Source of the DNA: Scilla litardierei
Lineage: Eukaryota > Streptophyta > Magnoliopsida > Asparagales > Asparagaceae
DNA: 64,000 nt
Assembly (NCBI GenBank): GCA_030789695.1
Contig: CM061138.1
Coordinates: 21,788,214 to 21,852,213 of the forward strand
Reading direction: 5' to 3'
Shown here: positions 1-12,245 of the stretch, piece by piece
How positions within the stretch are numbered: position 1 is the first letter of the stretch
Layout of the letters: each line of letters opens with the position of its first letter
The notes under the pieces: model-generated
What the model saw: only the letters and a program-made list of their open reading frames with translations
Databases searched by the model: none
What the model was told of the DNA's origin: nothing
Program-made: the position numbers and the translations under genes

Positions 1-195
1 ACCGGAACCGGAATCGAACCACTTCTAAAGCGGTTCGGTTCCGGTTCCGGTTCCGGGTTTTGCCAGAACCGGAACCGACCGAGAATCGGAACCAGAACCG
101 AACCGCTTCTAAAGCGGTTCGGTTCCGGTTCCGGGTTTTGCCGGAACCGGAACTTGCGGTTCGGAACCGGAACCGAACCGAAACCGAACCGCGGT
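1..195. repeat. GGTTCC/GGAACC-rich repeat with internal palindromes
   Basis: Short GGAACC and GGTTCC units dominate. A unit of roughly 80 bp is repeated about twice, each with a palindrome around CTTCTAAAG flanked by CGGTTC and its complement. Arrays of this kind are common in subterminal regions of plant hAT elements, so this may be one end of such an element cut by the window edge. No terminal inverted repeat or target duplication is visible, so the class is an inference. Confidence 0.6.
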
Positions 196-502
196 CGGGT
201 CTACTCATATCGTGCCCTTGGTAGTATAACATCTTTTTGATGTTTATATCTATCCTCAAGGTCAGTCTACAGCTCAAGTGGATCTTCGACCGTAAGGTAT
301 TCAGCCTTTAGGGTCTTGTCCACTTGGCGGCGAATATAAATGATGGCTTGTGCCTTTTCTATATCGCTTACATTTTCATTTTTAGTCACAGCAGAAATGA
401 GGGACTTAGTCTGCTGGTGAAATTTCACATCGAGCTGCCAGCTCAGATAATTTTGTCCCGATGCATCCAACACTTCGAAATCGAACTTGCGATTTTGACC
501 AT
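195..502 (-). pseudogene. Ty1/copia gag fragment, degenerate
   Basis: The minus strand encodes a stretch with the plant copia gag signature (LDASGQNYLSWQLDV, then TVEDPLEL and DLEDRYKHQKDVILPRARYE). This is the N-terminal part of the capsid protein of a Ty1/copia element. The likely start codon is at 502-500, but the signature lies in another frame, which fits a one-base deletion a few codons after the start. The coding trace stops near 195, where the GGTTCC repeat begins, so only the gag start survives. It probably belongs with the LTR-like sequence at 2352-2656, with the G-rich region as its leader. Confidence 0.7.
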
Positions 503-1384
503 TTTATTTAGCAGAGCACAAATTTGCATGAATTAATAATTTATACAATAAACATTTTCATGCGGAGTCAATTTTTAAAAGAAGAGCCAATTGTGTGGAT
601 CGACCTGTCCCATATAATAAAATAGTCCAAAGTTCCATTACAGTCCATATTACACAGATGAAAGCTTAAAAAAGAAATTACAACTTTGGAAACCCAGTGG
701 TCCCATATAAAATCTTCAGCTTCAAGTGTGGCCTCCGTCTCCACGGAAAGTAGTCATCGGTCTTGGACATTATATAATTTACTCACTACAATTTCTCTCA
801 AAAAGGAAAAGAAAAGTGCAGTAAATAAAATGTGGGACTTAAACAGCCAATTCAAAACCGCAATTAGCCATCCATGTAAAAATTTGTGCTCATCAAACAT
901 TTTCAGCAGACATTTTCATCACAGGCATCACATGCATTTATATTCAAAGAAGAATAAACAATTTAAATATTTAATAATTATTGGGCCACTGGGCAACGTC
1001 ATACACCGTTAGTTTATGTGACTAACGGCAGAGCGGTCGCATGATCTTTCTAATTATTAAGTTTAATATTGCACAACAGAATATCAATTTATCCACAGAA
1101 TAAGCCATTTAAAAATGATGCAGAGCATATAAATATGATCCTACAAAGGTATTATATACTGCAAAAGTTGTGCTAGTTGGGATTATTGAAAAAAGTTTGA
1201 AAAGAGCCCAAAAATGACATGTTCTTAATGAAAAGGAAGTTTTCCTTTTAATATATCCACAAATGACCCCCAAAAGTCCTCAAATGTCCCCTTAAAGTCC
1301 CATATTTTATCATGATTTTTCATGAACTTTTAGGTCCACATTAGCCTTTTAATCTATTTTAGCCCCCAAAACCCCTATTTTCTG
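503..1384. other. Noncoding, probable leader of the decayed copia element
   Basis: No supported gene. The sequence is AT-rich and lies between the gag fragment and the tandem and G-rich repeats, so it may be the untranslated leader of the minus-strand copia remnant. Confidence 0.4.
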
Positions 1385-1404
1385 TTGTATTTTGTGTGTG
1401 TGCG

Positions 1405-1535
1405 GGTAGAAGCCCGCACATGTCATGTGGGCTTCAGGCCCACATTCATTTTTTTTCTTTTGTGTGCAGACAGAAAGCCCGCACATGTCATGTGGGCTTT
1501 AGGCCCACATTCAAATTTTTTTGTTAGTTTTACGG
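1405..1535. repeat. Two-copy direct repeat, 64-bp period
   Basis: The motif AGCCCGCACATGTCATGTGG starts at 1411 and again at 1475. Each copy is followed by GGCCCACATTCA and a T-run. Each carries the palindromic core CACATGTCATGTG, so a small hairpin is possible. Confidence 0.8.
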
Positions 1536-1555
1536 GCCTGTGGCCCGTTTGCCCT

Positions 1556-1734
1556 GCGAGAGAGGGGAGAGGGGGGCGGCGGCCGGGTTGCCTCCTCCGC
1601 CCCCTTCATTGCTGACGCGGGGAGGGGACCCCTCACCGCAAGGCGTGGGGGGGGGGGGGGGGTTCGACAGGGGCGGGACAGCGCCCCTTCGCTTTAGGGG
1701 GGGTCCGATTACGGCGGCGCCCTCCTCTGCTTCA

Positions 1735-1765
<31 letters not shown>

Positions 1766-1945
1766 GGGGAGGAATACGGCGGCGCCCCCCTCCGCTACAA
1801 GGGGGGGGGGGGGGTTTGAATACGGCGGCACGCCACGCCCCCCTCGGCTACGTGGGGGTTCGAATACGGCGGCGCGGCGGTGCCCCCCTCCGATACGGGG
1901 GGGCGGGGTTGAATACGGCGGCACACCACGCCCCCCCTCGGCTAC

Positions 1946-1976
<31 letters not shown>

Positions 1977-2010
1977 CGAATACAGCGGCACCCCCCTGCT
2001 ACAGGTGGGG
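1556..2010. repeat. G-rich minisatellite with long poly-G tracts
   Basis: Units of roughly 55-70 bp repeat a core of GAATACGGCGGC, then C-rich sequence, then CTACNGGGG with a variable G-run. Several runs exceed 10 G and two are about 28-35 bases. Long open frames here are compositional artefacts. Four or more adjacent G-runs allow G-quadruplex formation on the plus strand. Homopolymer lengths may be unreliable in any assembly. Confidence 0.85.
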
Positions 2011-2351
2011 AGGGGTTCGGGGATGGTTTTTATTTAATTTCAGATTAAAAACATGTTAAAACATGATTTTTAGACGATAAAATCGTCGATTTAGGCGATA
2101 AGCCCTATTTCCAATTCGATCTTGCGAGATCTATGGATAAAACTATCATACATATGATAAAAATGACATTTTTAGCGAGAAATACCTCTATTTACGTCCT
2201 CCAGATATAACGACGGTTGAACGAAGCCTACGCGGACGACGACACTCGTTTGATGTAGATAATGCCGTGCGCGTGGATCACCCGCCTTCCTTCGCTTTTG
2301 CAATGATCGATTTTGTGTGGAAATTTTATTTAGAGTCTCGTGCTGATAACG

Positions 2352-2656
2352 TGTTATAAATCATCATCTGGGGGAGGAACCTCCAGCTCTTTATTTATAG
2401 CAGAGGAGGAGCGTACAGAGATAAGATACAATAGATACGGTCTTATCTATAAGATAAGCCATGATTCTAACCAACTCATCTATATCCATTCACAACAATA
2501 CGAAAAATTAAAAAAAAACCTAAAGGAAATAAAATACCCTAAAATTAATAATCATGATCCACGAGCCATATTATTGTTTCCTAAGCTGAGATCAACTTGT
2601 ATGATAATGTAAAGGCTTCTGCGGCCACGGGCGTCAGACTTTGACCACAACGAACA
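2352..2656 (-). mobile_element. Probable copia 5' LTR (minus orientation)
   Basis: Read on the minus strand, this runs from TGTTCG to ATAACA and is followed directly by CGTTATCAGCACGAG, a primer-binding region seen in many plant copia elements. It would be the 5' LTR of the element whose gag remnant lies at 195-502. The outer boundary at 2656 was chosen only from a TG...CA rule; no second LTR and no target duplication were found. Confidence 0.5.
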
Positions 2657-3945
2657 ATGTATTCTTAAGGACAATTTTCCAAAAACGATTCAAAAATTAA
2701 AAATAATTTTAACAAATTGATCAAATTTAAATTTATCTACAAAAAACCGACCAAAATCTTTGGCATCTCGACCAGGTGGAAGATTACAAAACAACCGAGG
2801 CCGGAAAACCTGTCCATTTCTGCAAGGAATCCGACGTGACGAGAAGTTGATCGATTTTTGTAATTAAATCTAAATTTGTTCTGCCGTTAAAATTATTTTT
2901 AATTTTAAACCTGATTTCAAAATTTGTCCTTAAAAAATATTGAAGGGGCCACAATAGATTAATCAAAACAATACGGCGGCAAGCTACTTTGGACCAAATA
3001 ATTAAACCTAATCCATCTTGAATTTCTTAATCGTAACAAGCAGTTTTCTTGTTAACCAAGATTGTATTGAGTATTCAACCATCACCCATTCCATACGTAA
3101 ATGAAGAAGACTCTCCAGTAGGACTGCTCCAGCTGTTTCTGTCTCAAACAAATGACATTTTTATCTTCTTCTTTTTTTTTAATTTTAAAAGAACGACATA
3201 TGATGTCCTTGATGACATGCACCTACTAACGACTTTGTTGGGTGGTAAGTGGCTGCTAGGCCAATGAGGAGAGCTGAACCAACTTATTTCATCTGTTTTA
3301 TTCTTTTTTTTAAAATTTTTTTAATATATAAAAGGCTTAATCTGGTATCCAAAAAATGTGTTGGGAGGCAACATATTGTGGTCGAGCGGCATTACCTCTG
3401 CTTCCTGAATGAGCGCACCCCTTTAACCAGCTTTTAATAATAAAAAAACCGTGTCTACTGAAACTTACAATGCTGGTTGATACAACGGTTATCGTTCTTA
3501 TCTATCATTAATTCAAGAAATTGTGAACAAGTAACCACCCACCCCAAAAATTAAGAGGCAAAAGTATAGTCGTAAGAATTGACCTAGGCAAAGTCGTAGG
3601 GTGTTTCAGCCTCTGTGTACAAATCAAATGCAAGCCGCACAAAGAACGGATTTTTAAGGAACGGAAGGCCTTCAAGAAAAGAGGCCAGCTACCCCTCTCT
3701 CGAGGATAATTCTGTACACACAGAACTAATTTGCTGTTCACAGAGATCAATTTATATACACTCACAAAAATATTTAAAAATAAATTTTTTTACTTTACAC
3801 ATAACCTATATTCCTAATTATCCCACCTCTTCCACCACCTCCATCCCAACCCCGAACCCCTCCCTCGGGCGACGACGATGATGGTAGTAATGACGGAAGA
3901 GTTGAATGTGATAAACCTGTAAATTCTGAATGACAAGCCTGTAAG
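2657..3945. other. Intergenic, no feature recognised
   Basis: AT-rich sequence with scattered short open frames. None has a recognisable domain. No repeat pair or RNA gene was seen. Confidence 0.5.
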
Positions 3946-3953
3946 TAAAGAAT

Positions 3954-4083
3954 TTTTTTTTTTTTGATTCTTCGGAAAGTAGGCTAGCGGCGCGCGCGGG
4001 GACGCCAAGCACCCGGGATCGAACCCGGGTGGCCTCGCAGCAAGCGAGGGCTTTATGCCGCTGGAGCAACGCTCCTTTGGCAA
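3954..4083 (-). mobile_element. tRNA-derived SINE with 8-bp target duplications
   Basis: On the minus strand the head contains an A-box-like TTGCTCCAGCGG and, about 35 nt further, a perfect B box GGTTCGATCCC. These are the internal RNA polymerase III promoter elements of tRNA-derived SINEs. The body ends in an A-rich tail (a T-run on the plus strand after 3953). Flanking copies of TAAAGAAT at 3946-3953 and 4084-4091 mark the insertion. The 130-bp size suits a short plant SINE. It is not a functional tRNA: the tRNA fold is not preserved outside the two boxes. Confidence 0.8.
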
Positions 4084-4091
4084 TAAAGAAT

Positions 4092-4544
4092 GTGTATGTA
4101 TATCAGCCCCCCCACTTGTCATTCTCTCATTCTGGAGTCTAGACCTATCACTTGAGGTGTATGTTTCCCAGTCTCAACCCTCAAGGTTCCATAGCCTTCC
4201 TCATCTGCTGGCCCCCACTCCTCCACCAAATAATTAAAAAATGTATATAACAAAAGTTGATTATTTCCATTTTATTTTTCATTTCCCATTGTGGTTTTAT
4301 AGCCTTGATCATCCACCCCATTTCTAATTCTATCTCACAATCCCTTTTTAAATGCCCACATCATGATTGATTTCAAAATAAGATAAATATGGGGTTTTAA
4401 AGGGGACATCTTCTTCATTCTTAAGCCATATCTTCTACTTTTAGTTATCCTCCCCTGTTTATCATCTCTCCTTCTACTTGCGAAAGAGAAAAGGTACTTG
4501 GAAAGGCAAAAAAAAAGGGAACCCAACAGAGAAGAAATATTATT
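4092..4544 (+). other. Upstream region of the RING-finger gene
   Basis: This stretch separates the SINE from the start codon at 4545 and should hold the promoter and 5' UTR. It is pyrimidine- and A-rich. No TATA box at a convincing distance could be assigned, so no promoter element is called. Confidence 0.4.
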
Positions 4545-5859
4545 ATGTTTCAGAATCAGCTTGTCGCTGGATCATCCTCCTTCAGAGGTTCTCTCAAAGC
4601 CCTTGAAGCTGATATCCATCATGCCAACACACTGTAATCTTTCCCCCTCTCCCCTTCTATTTCTATCTGCTTTTGTTTGATGTTTTTTTAAAAACCCAGT
4701 TCGTAATTCTTACTTCTGAGATCGATTGTGGAAGTTTTGGATGATGAATTGAAATGGGTTGATGCCCAGTTGTTTGATTATTGGGGCTTATCTTTGTTCA
4801 GGGCTGATTCTATTCAGAGAGCTTATGGGGGTGCGTGCCTTCAGATGAGATTATCTTACAGCCCTTTGGCTCCATTCTTCCTCTTCCTCATGCAGTGGTT
4901 GGATTGCACATGTAGCTACACCCTCCCTGGTTGTTTGAGCCTTTTCCAGATACTAATTTGCAAGGTTTTTCCTCTCTTTTTTGCACGTGCAAAGCAAATT
5001 TAAGGGGAAAAAATTAATTTTGGGATATGGGTTTTGGTTGGCTTGTCCTTATCGTAATCATATTCTCAAATGATTAGGTCAGTTTTCAAGTTTTAGTTAT
5101 GCTGTGTTTTAAATGGTGGATGATTTTAATCATGCAGGTCTATGCTGATGGAAACAGTCGGATATCTACTTATGAAAGGAGAGCCAGCCTAAGGGAATTC
5201 TATGGTCTGCACTAGAAACCCCCGCATCATTTCTTATTTGTGTGTGATATTATGAGTCTATTGTTGCTGCGGTGTTTGGTAGTGTATTCTTATTGATGCG
5301 TGCTTGTTTTCATTATATGTAGCTGTTATATATCCATCTCTCCAGCAGCTTGAGAGTAACCTGGTAGAAAAAGAAGATTGGAACGGGCGAGGTCGATACA
5401 AAGAGGTTGTTGGTAGGAAGAGGGTGGAGGAGTGGAAGAAGCATTGTGACAAGGATTCGGAGAGGGAGAATGAGTGTGGCATTTGCATGGAGGTTGGCAC
5501 GAAGATAGTCCTACCTAACTGCAATCATGCCATGTGCATAAATTGTTACCATGATTGGTAATCCATTCATGTCGCTTCATTAAGTTCGTGCCATCATGAT
5601 TGTTGAATTGCTATGCTTTTCTAAGCTTGTTTTGTTATCATATTGCAGGAATACACGGTCACAGTCATGCCCCTTTTGCCGGGGAAGCTTAAAAAGAGTT
5701 CGTTCAAGGGACTTGTGGGTGCTCACAAGCACTGGTGATGTGGTTGATACCGTGACTTTAGAGAAGGAGAACTTGAGGCGATTTTATGGGTATATAGATA
5801 AGTTGCCTCTCACAGTTCCAGACACCCTTTTTGTGGTTTACTATGATTATCTAGTATGA
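4545..5859 (+). CDS. RING-finger E3 ubiquitin ligase, AIRP2-like, five exons
   Basis: Five exons join without a stop: 4545-4633, 4802-4964, 5138-5204, 5323-5557 and 5649-5859 (765 nt, 254 residues). Every intron is GT-AG and the phases match. The N-terminus has the family signature SLKALEADIHHANTL, followed by a hydrophobic stretch (PLAPFFLFLMQW) and YERRASLREFYAVIYPSLQQLE. A canonical C3HC4 RING spans residues 158-195: C158, C161, C173, H175, C178, C181, C192, C195. In family terms (Arabidopsis AIRP2 and relatives) this is a cytosolic RING E3 ligase that positions a ubiquitin-charged E2; some members act in abscisic-acid and drought signalling. The length is normal for the family. The ligase role follows from the intact RING; the substrate and signalling role are inference. 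Nothing looks damaged. Confidence 0.92.
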
Positions 5860-8030
5860 TACATAGAAACAAAAGAAATGATGTACAGATTGCGGAAAAG
5901 CCGACCTTCTCTTGTAGATAGAGTCTGGCAAAAGAATTTCACTGATTTTACATGTCAAGTTCTCTCAAGATAATTGTGTATTACAACTGGGTTGCAATGC
6001 ATCCCTTGATAATCCATTAATAATAAATATATTTGAAAAGTTCATATCTTCTTTCTTGCAACATTCTTATATTCCACAAAATCACTAGAAAAGCTATCAT
6101 ATTTCACAACAGCAATTGGCATCTTCACACTGAATTAGATGTGATTTATGTGCTCATGTTCCAAGTTAATTGCGTACATCAAGGTTTTCTCAGGTTCTTG
6201 AAACAACGATTCCCTGTTATCAGACTATTATGATGTGTCTTATTTTGTTTCAGAAACTTGATTACTGTCTCTAGTAATGTAGTTCTGACCGCACTACTCG
6301 GTTTATAAATTTCTGGTTCAATTGCTACCAGTACCAGCTGAAAATATTTATTCGTTATGATGATGCTATGAGGAAGTAGTTGGGTTGGTGAAGTGAGGGA
6401 TGAAGAGCAAGCTGAGTATGTTTGTTTTCCTGTTTAGAGTGCTTAAGTTACATAGACAACAAATTTGGGCAGTGAGTCAGGGGTTGTCTCCTAGCCATTT
6501 CTCTTTATTATAATTGTACTTAGAATTCAGTTTGACTTGGCTGATAGCAAGTGGGTTGGAATGATTGGGAGGGCTAGAGGAATAGGGGGATGAACTTTAT
6601 CATTCTAGTTTATCTAAGTCTTCGATGTTAATTTAAGCTCTGAAGCAATGCAACTCTGATGGAACTCAAATCTAGGAAATTTCACCACATGAAAAACTGT
6701 CTCTCCGAGCTTGGATTGAAAGTTTGAAACCATTTAAAATTTATTTTTATTCTGTTTTGATCTAAATAAATGGGTTGAACAGCAGAAAGTTTTGTGAACT
6801 CGAATATTCTATTTTGCTAATCATTTGGATGGAATATTGCTAGTCATATTTCTATGGATCTTTATACATATTTAGTTATCAGCTTCAGAAATTACCTAGG
6901 CTGAAGCATAATTGACCCATCTGTAGAGGAACTAGCTAAAACCATGTGTTAGCCCACTGCTGAGTTTTGTAGAACCTCACTTTTACATGTTTCCATAAAT
7001 CTAACTTGAATTTTGAAAAAAAACAAAAATATCTTGAACGTTTGAAGTTTCAAAAAAGTACCATATACTAAAATTTATAAAACTAGCTTAAACTTTGGCC
7101 TTGGCCTGATTTCATAAAACTAATTAGAACTTTGGCCCAATTTTATACTGTAATGAAAAAACTTGAAACTACGATAAAACTAGGTCAAAGTTCAAGGTAG
7201 TTTTTTGAAACATCAAAATTTTACTATAGTTTAGTTTTTTTTTAAAGTTCAAGACAGTTAAATGAAAAACGGCCAAAGTTATAGTTTTACAAAATTCAGC
7301 TGTTAGCCCACTTATGCACACCATATACTCATTACACAATATTAGCTTTTGGCGATTTTCAGGAGACATTGATTAAGATCTGATGGTTGGATTTCGGAGA
7401 TTTAAAATTCAGGATGGTTGATAGATGTAGACATATTAAACATATGAATTTAATCTTAAATGGATTTCAGAATGGTAAAAAATATATGCTTTGTTGATCT
7501 TATGTTAAACATCGCCATCCCCGACAATATGGCCTTTTGTCCCAATTATTTGGTTTATGGATGATCTTGCCTTATTCTTCGCACCAACATCACCAGACAC
7601 AATATAGAAAACATATTCTCCCAGTTCTTTTGGTTCAGCTGAATGATTATTGTTCTTCATTTGGATTTACTAGTGCCCCCTTCATTAACCATCTCCACGT
7701 CTTTCTTAACAGCTTAATCCAAGTTCCTTAATCCTACATCACCTTCAATTATGATCCTGTGATTCTTAACAACTCGTGTGACTGGTAGTCTCCACTGTAT
7801 TTATTTAAAGCACATTGGTGCTTCGCTTTAACATTATATTCATTTGATGTGGACTATAGTCTTATACTAATTTACTATGTCCATGCTGTATCATTTCAAA
7901 TCCTGTTTATTCATTTGATGTGGCCTATAATCTTACACTAATTTACTCTGTCCATGCGATATTAGTTCAAATCCTGTTTATCCAGTCTGACATTCTTTTC
8001 AATTTTTTTTGCTTTTTTGGTTATTCTTTT
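5860..8030. other. 3' UTR of the RING gene and intergenic sequence
   Basis: The first part should contain the 3' UTR; AATAATAAATAT near 6020 is a possible polyadenylation signal. The rest shows no domain, repeat pair or RNA gene. It ends at the target duplication of Copia-1. Confidence 0.45.
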
Positions 8031-8035
8031 CCCTG

Positions 8036-8239
8036 TGTTAATGTCCCTGCATGTGCTTGGGTTCCCAAGACCGTCTCTTTGAGTCCCGTGCTTGTAATGC
8101 TTCGTCTCCCGTACTTGTTGCTTCGTCTTCCGAGTTGATGCTTCGACTCCCGAGCTCATCTTGTATAAATAAGGGATGTATCTTGTAGAAATGTAATTAA
8201 CAAATTCAATATTAACTTATTTCTTCACCTCTCTTAATA
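8036..8239 (+). repeat. Copia-1 5' LTR
   Basis: 204 bp, matched to 32987-33190. TATAAATAAGG near 8164 is a TATA-box candidate. The primer-binding site follows immediately. Confidence 0.95.
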
Positions 8240-8251
8240 TGGTATCAGAGC
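8240..8251 (+). other. Copia-1 primer-binding site
   Basis: TGGTATCAGAGC directly abuts the 5' LTR. It is complementary to the 3' end of initiator methionine tRNA, the usual minus-strand primer for plant copia elements. Confidence 0.9.
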
Positions 8252-8586
8252 GCTGAACCTCCCGATCCTTCTCCTGCATGATTCCGACCAGCCACGCTGC
8301 CGTCGGCATCTGCAAGTAACCAGATCTAACCACCGATCTGGCTTAATTCCTCCGGCCTGCTCCTAGGCCTCCTCGGTCGACTGGGCCGCGTCCGACCTGT
8401 GAGCCTACGTGTTTGCATACTCTGCGGTCTGCTGAAGGAAGCCGACGGCCTCCCAGATCTCGGGTGTTGCTGTTCCTCAGATCGGTGATCTCTGATCTCC
8501 GATCTCTCTCTGAAAACCCTACCGTCTCGGCATCTCTCCGCTAACACGCGCTCGATTCCGCCGCCTGTGCACTCGTCGGCTGGAGG
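8252..8586 (+). other. Copia-1 leader, first part
   Basis: Untranslated leader rich in CCGATCT-type motifs, interrupted at 8586 by Copia-2. It resumes at 28502 and runs to the gag start at 28715. The bases flanking the insertion, GGAGG (8582-8586) and TGAGG (28502-28506), are a probable target duplication with one change. Confidence 0.75.
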
Positions 8587-9192
8587 TGTAGGATACTGTC
8601 AAAACAGAGTTAGGATCGATAAATGAAGTTGAGACTTACGCTTGCGTATGCGGCACGGTAGTCTCGGAACTTCGCCTTCGGATTCGCCACGACGGATCGA
8701 GTCTTCTCACGAACGGAGTAAGGCTACTAAATCCACAATCTAAATCTCTACTTTTAGATTAAGAACTTGGATAAAGAGAGAGGAAGGATTTCGGCAGAGC
8801 TTCGCTAGAATGAAATGCAAGGCAAGAATACCATGCAAAAGTGTAAGGAAATGGCTAACCCTTGGGTCTTATTTATAGCCCACAAGGTAGTTATTTTAGG
8901 AGTAATTGTTCCTTTGGAACAATTTAACTAAGGTGTACCATCATACATGGCACATTATAAGCTTAAGTTGTACCATATGCATGGTACAACATAAGCTTAA
9001 GATATTACCCCTTTATTAGCCATATGTCGCATGCACTTATGCACATATAATGCGACTTTCCCATTAATCTAGAGATCCTCTCCGCAAGGGAACAGATTCC
9101 CTTTGCACACGACTTCGTGTACGCGACGTTCGAGGTCCGTATTCCCTCGTACATCCCCTACAAGGGTGTACAAACGTCTTCCATATCCAACA
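8587..9192 (-). repeat. Copia-2 3' LTR
   Basis: 606 bp, paired with 27896-28501. On the minus strand it is preceded by GAGTGGGAGA, a purine-rich tract suited to plus-strand priming. Confidence 0.95.
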
Positions 9193-10247
9193 TCTCCCAC
9201 TCACACTTGAGGGGATTGTAAGAGAACGTCTTTCTCTTAGTTCTTTCATCTATCATACCGAGAAATAGACCGTGCGACCGTCATGCGCGTAGAGTCTGTT
9301 GTTGTGCACTTGTTAGAGATACACAACGACCTCGAAGGTGCAAAGTTGAGTAGTTCAACGCATGCTTTACCCTAGATTATTTCTTCACATTTCTTATACT
9401 TTATATTCAACAATTGAATCCCATCTGGATTACAATTGGCTGGCCAGCTTTGAATCATTAAAGTCCAAATGCGAATATGAAATCAATCTTCCTCTTCTTG
9501 CGAACCTTCTGATCTTGACTTGATTCGCTTTTCTAACGTGCCCCGTCGAGCCGAATTATCATAGCCCATTAGCAACACGCTAAGATAGCGATCATCTCGT
9601 CAAATCTAAAGGAACCAATTGGAGTCCTTGAGGGTAAGAATTAAGACCCATATGGCCTTTGAGTCTCACATAATAGCAAACTCTATTGCTACTAACTCAG
9701 TGGTCGAAATGCATACGTGGTATGAACACGTATTACAACATCACTCCTTTCCCAGGGAGAGTATGTCTTAATGATGTTGTATGGATGAAAGATCAGACAC
9801 CACATTGCCTATCTTTTGAGTCCCCTTACTACCCATGAAATATTCCCGGACTCTCATCCTGCATAAGACAGATAGGATTTAAAAAATCCTATGAGATCTC
9901 TTTTAAATATCCTTGTGATACAGATCTCAGATCTTTTGTAAGCATCCATATGATGCAGATCTTTCATTCGACTATCTTGTTTAAGTCACGACTCTAAATC
10001 ATTTGTCTAATGATTTTGACTTTAAACTAGTCTCATCTCTATCTTATCCATCTGATAAGATAAGGCGGTTGCTCATGTGAGAGAGCCAACCTTAATCTGT
10101 CCGACATACACACAATAAAATAGCTGAGACTTAAACACAAATGTATAAAATCATTTGTAAGAAACTTGTATGCAATATATAAAAGAACTTCTTCCTTTTA
10201 TTAAACTTTGATCTTCTATAGACATGAGAAATATTACATGATATAGC
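9193..10247 (-). other. Copia-2 3' noncoding region
   Basis: About 1.05 kb between the gag-pol stop codon and the 3' LTR, with no open frame of note. This is long for a copia 3' untranslated region; what it contains is not recognised. Confidence 0.6.
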
Positions 10248-12245
10248 TCAGCACCTACGCATTCCCATAGATGATAAGTGTTTGTAGAACACATCTCTGG
10301 GGATCGTCTTAGTAAGGGGATCCGCTATCATCTCATGCGTGGATATGTATCCTATGTCTACTTCCTTCCGTTTGTCATAGTCCTTCGCAAACTTGAATCG
10401 AATATCAATGTGTTTGGTCTTACAATGAAATTTAGGATCTTTGACATAGGCAATCGAGGCTTGACTATCACTGTATATAGGAACAGTGCTCGAGTCAGTG
10501 GCATTCGTCAGCCTGTCTAAGAATTTCCTAAGCCAAACAGCTTCTTGGACCGCCATGCTGAATGCTACGAATTCGGCTTCCATGGTTGATAGGGCGATGC
10601 AGGTTTGCTTCTTGCTGCTCCAGGATATTGCACCATTCCCGAGCAAGAAAACAAAGCCTGAGGTAGATCTTCGCTCGTCGAGATCACCTGCCCAATCAGC
10701 ATCGGTATAACCTTCGAGTCTCAAGGTATTGCCTTGATAGCACAACGCATAGTCCGCAGTCCCTTTGAGGTACCTTAATATCCTCTTCACCGCTTTCCAG
10801 TGTGCCTGTCCTGGGTTGGATTGGTAACGGCTTACCATACCAACAACATAGCAAATGTCCGGTCTGGTACACATCATGGCGTACATCAGACTCCCGACAG
10901 CACTGGAGTATGGAACCTTTTCCATAGCTTTCTTTTCTTTTGGATCTTTGGGACACATCTCCAAACATAGACCCTCGCCTTTGCTTATTGGAGTATCAAT
11001 TGGCTTGCAGTCATGCATATTAAACCGTTCTAAAACTTTCTTTATATATGTCTCTTGAGAGAGAGAAAGAAGTTTCTTGGAACGATTCCTTGAGATCTTA
11101 ACCCCAAGGATATATGCAGCTTCACCCATGTCTTTCATTTCAAAGACGGATGAAAGCCAAGCTTTGATATCCATGATAAGACGCTTATCATTTCCGGCTA
11201 TAAGTATGTCATCTACATAAAGAGACATAATTACATACTTGTTCTTAATCCTCTTAATGTATACGCAGTTGTCTTCGTCGAGCATGGAGAAACCATACGA
11301 CAAAACGACTTCTTGAAAGCGCATATACCACTGCCTTGAGGATTGTTTAAGACCATATATGGATTTACGAAGTTTACAAACCTTATGTTTGTTTTCTTCT
11401 TGTACGAACCCGTTTGGTTGTTCCATGTAGATCTCCTCATCTAGTTCTCCGTTAAGAAAAGCAGTCTTTACATCCATCTGATGTAACTCGAGGTCCAAAC
11501 AAGCCACCATTGCCAGAATTAAGCGAATGGAGGTAAAACGCACGACAGGAGAGAAAGTCTCTTCGTAGTCTATTCCTTCCTGTTGCGTGAAACCTTTCGC
11601 AACAAGGCGAGCTTTATATTTCTCGATGGAGCCATCAGCCTTATGCTTGATTTTGAGAACCCACTTGTTTCCAATGGCTCTACGTCCCTTAGGTAAATCA
11701 ACCAAGTCCCAGACTTGGTTTGTTTTCATGGATTGAAGTTCTTCTTCCATCGCCGCTATCCATTTATCTTTAGCAGGGCATGTGACGGCCTGTTTGAAAT
11801 TTGCAGGTTCGTCATCATCTTGTAGTAATGTCATGAATGTTTGAGGAAATTCATCCTCAAATCTCAGAGGTGTTAGCCTCGTTCGATTACTACGTCTTGT
11901 TTGAGTTTGATCACTCCCACTTGGAATGACATCACTCCCACTTGGAATAACATCACTCCCACTCGGAATAAGATTGGTATCGTTCGTATCATCCATAGGT
12001 GAAGTATGAGGGTCATTTTCCTCTTCACCAAGAATTCTCCCACTCGAACGTTCCAATCCTTCTTGATCCCAAGTCTCAAACAAGGATAAGTCTTGACTTA
12101 TCTCACCATGTCTTGGAAACTCGTTTTCCAAGAAGACAACATTCCTCGATTCGAATTCTATTAGACCCCCATTGTCCTCTTGACCGACGAAAACATATCC
12201 TTTGGAGTTTTCAGCGTATCGGATGAAGATACACTTCCTCCCACG
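10248..12245 (-). pseudogene. Copia-2 gag-pol, 3' part: integrase end, reverse transcriptase, RNase H
   Basis: This half of the polyprotein holds the end of the integrase region (CIFIRYAENSKGYVF), an RT with QMDVKTAFLNGEL and the catalytic YVDDILIAG, and an RNase H with DADWAGD, TMEAEF and DSQASIAY. The stop is at 10248. Upstream it continues at 24177, because an 11.9-kb gypsy element sits between. Removing that element and one CCACG duplication gives 4071 nt, exactly 1357 codons, so the polyprotein was open when it was hit. It makes copia reverse transcriptase and RNase H, which copy element RNA inside virus-like particles. Now split and non-functional as one unit. Confidence 0.93.

Noticed and set aside
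1540..2037. Glycine-rich 165-codon ORF
   Set aside because: Product of the poly-G minisatellite; no codon structure beyond the repeat.
4005..4075. Functional tRNA gene
   Set aside because: The B box is perfect, but the acceptor stem and anticodon arm do not form; the A-tail and target duplications make it a SINE.
9064..9249. Minus-strand 61-codon open frame in the Copia-2 LTR
   Set aside because: Lies within the LTR and is duplicated in the other LTR; no domain.
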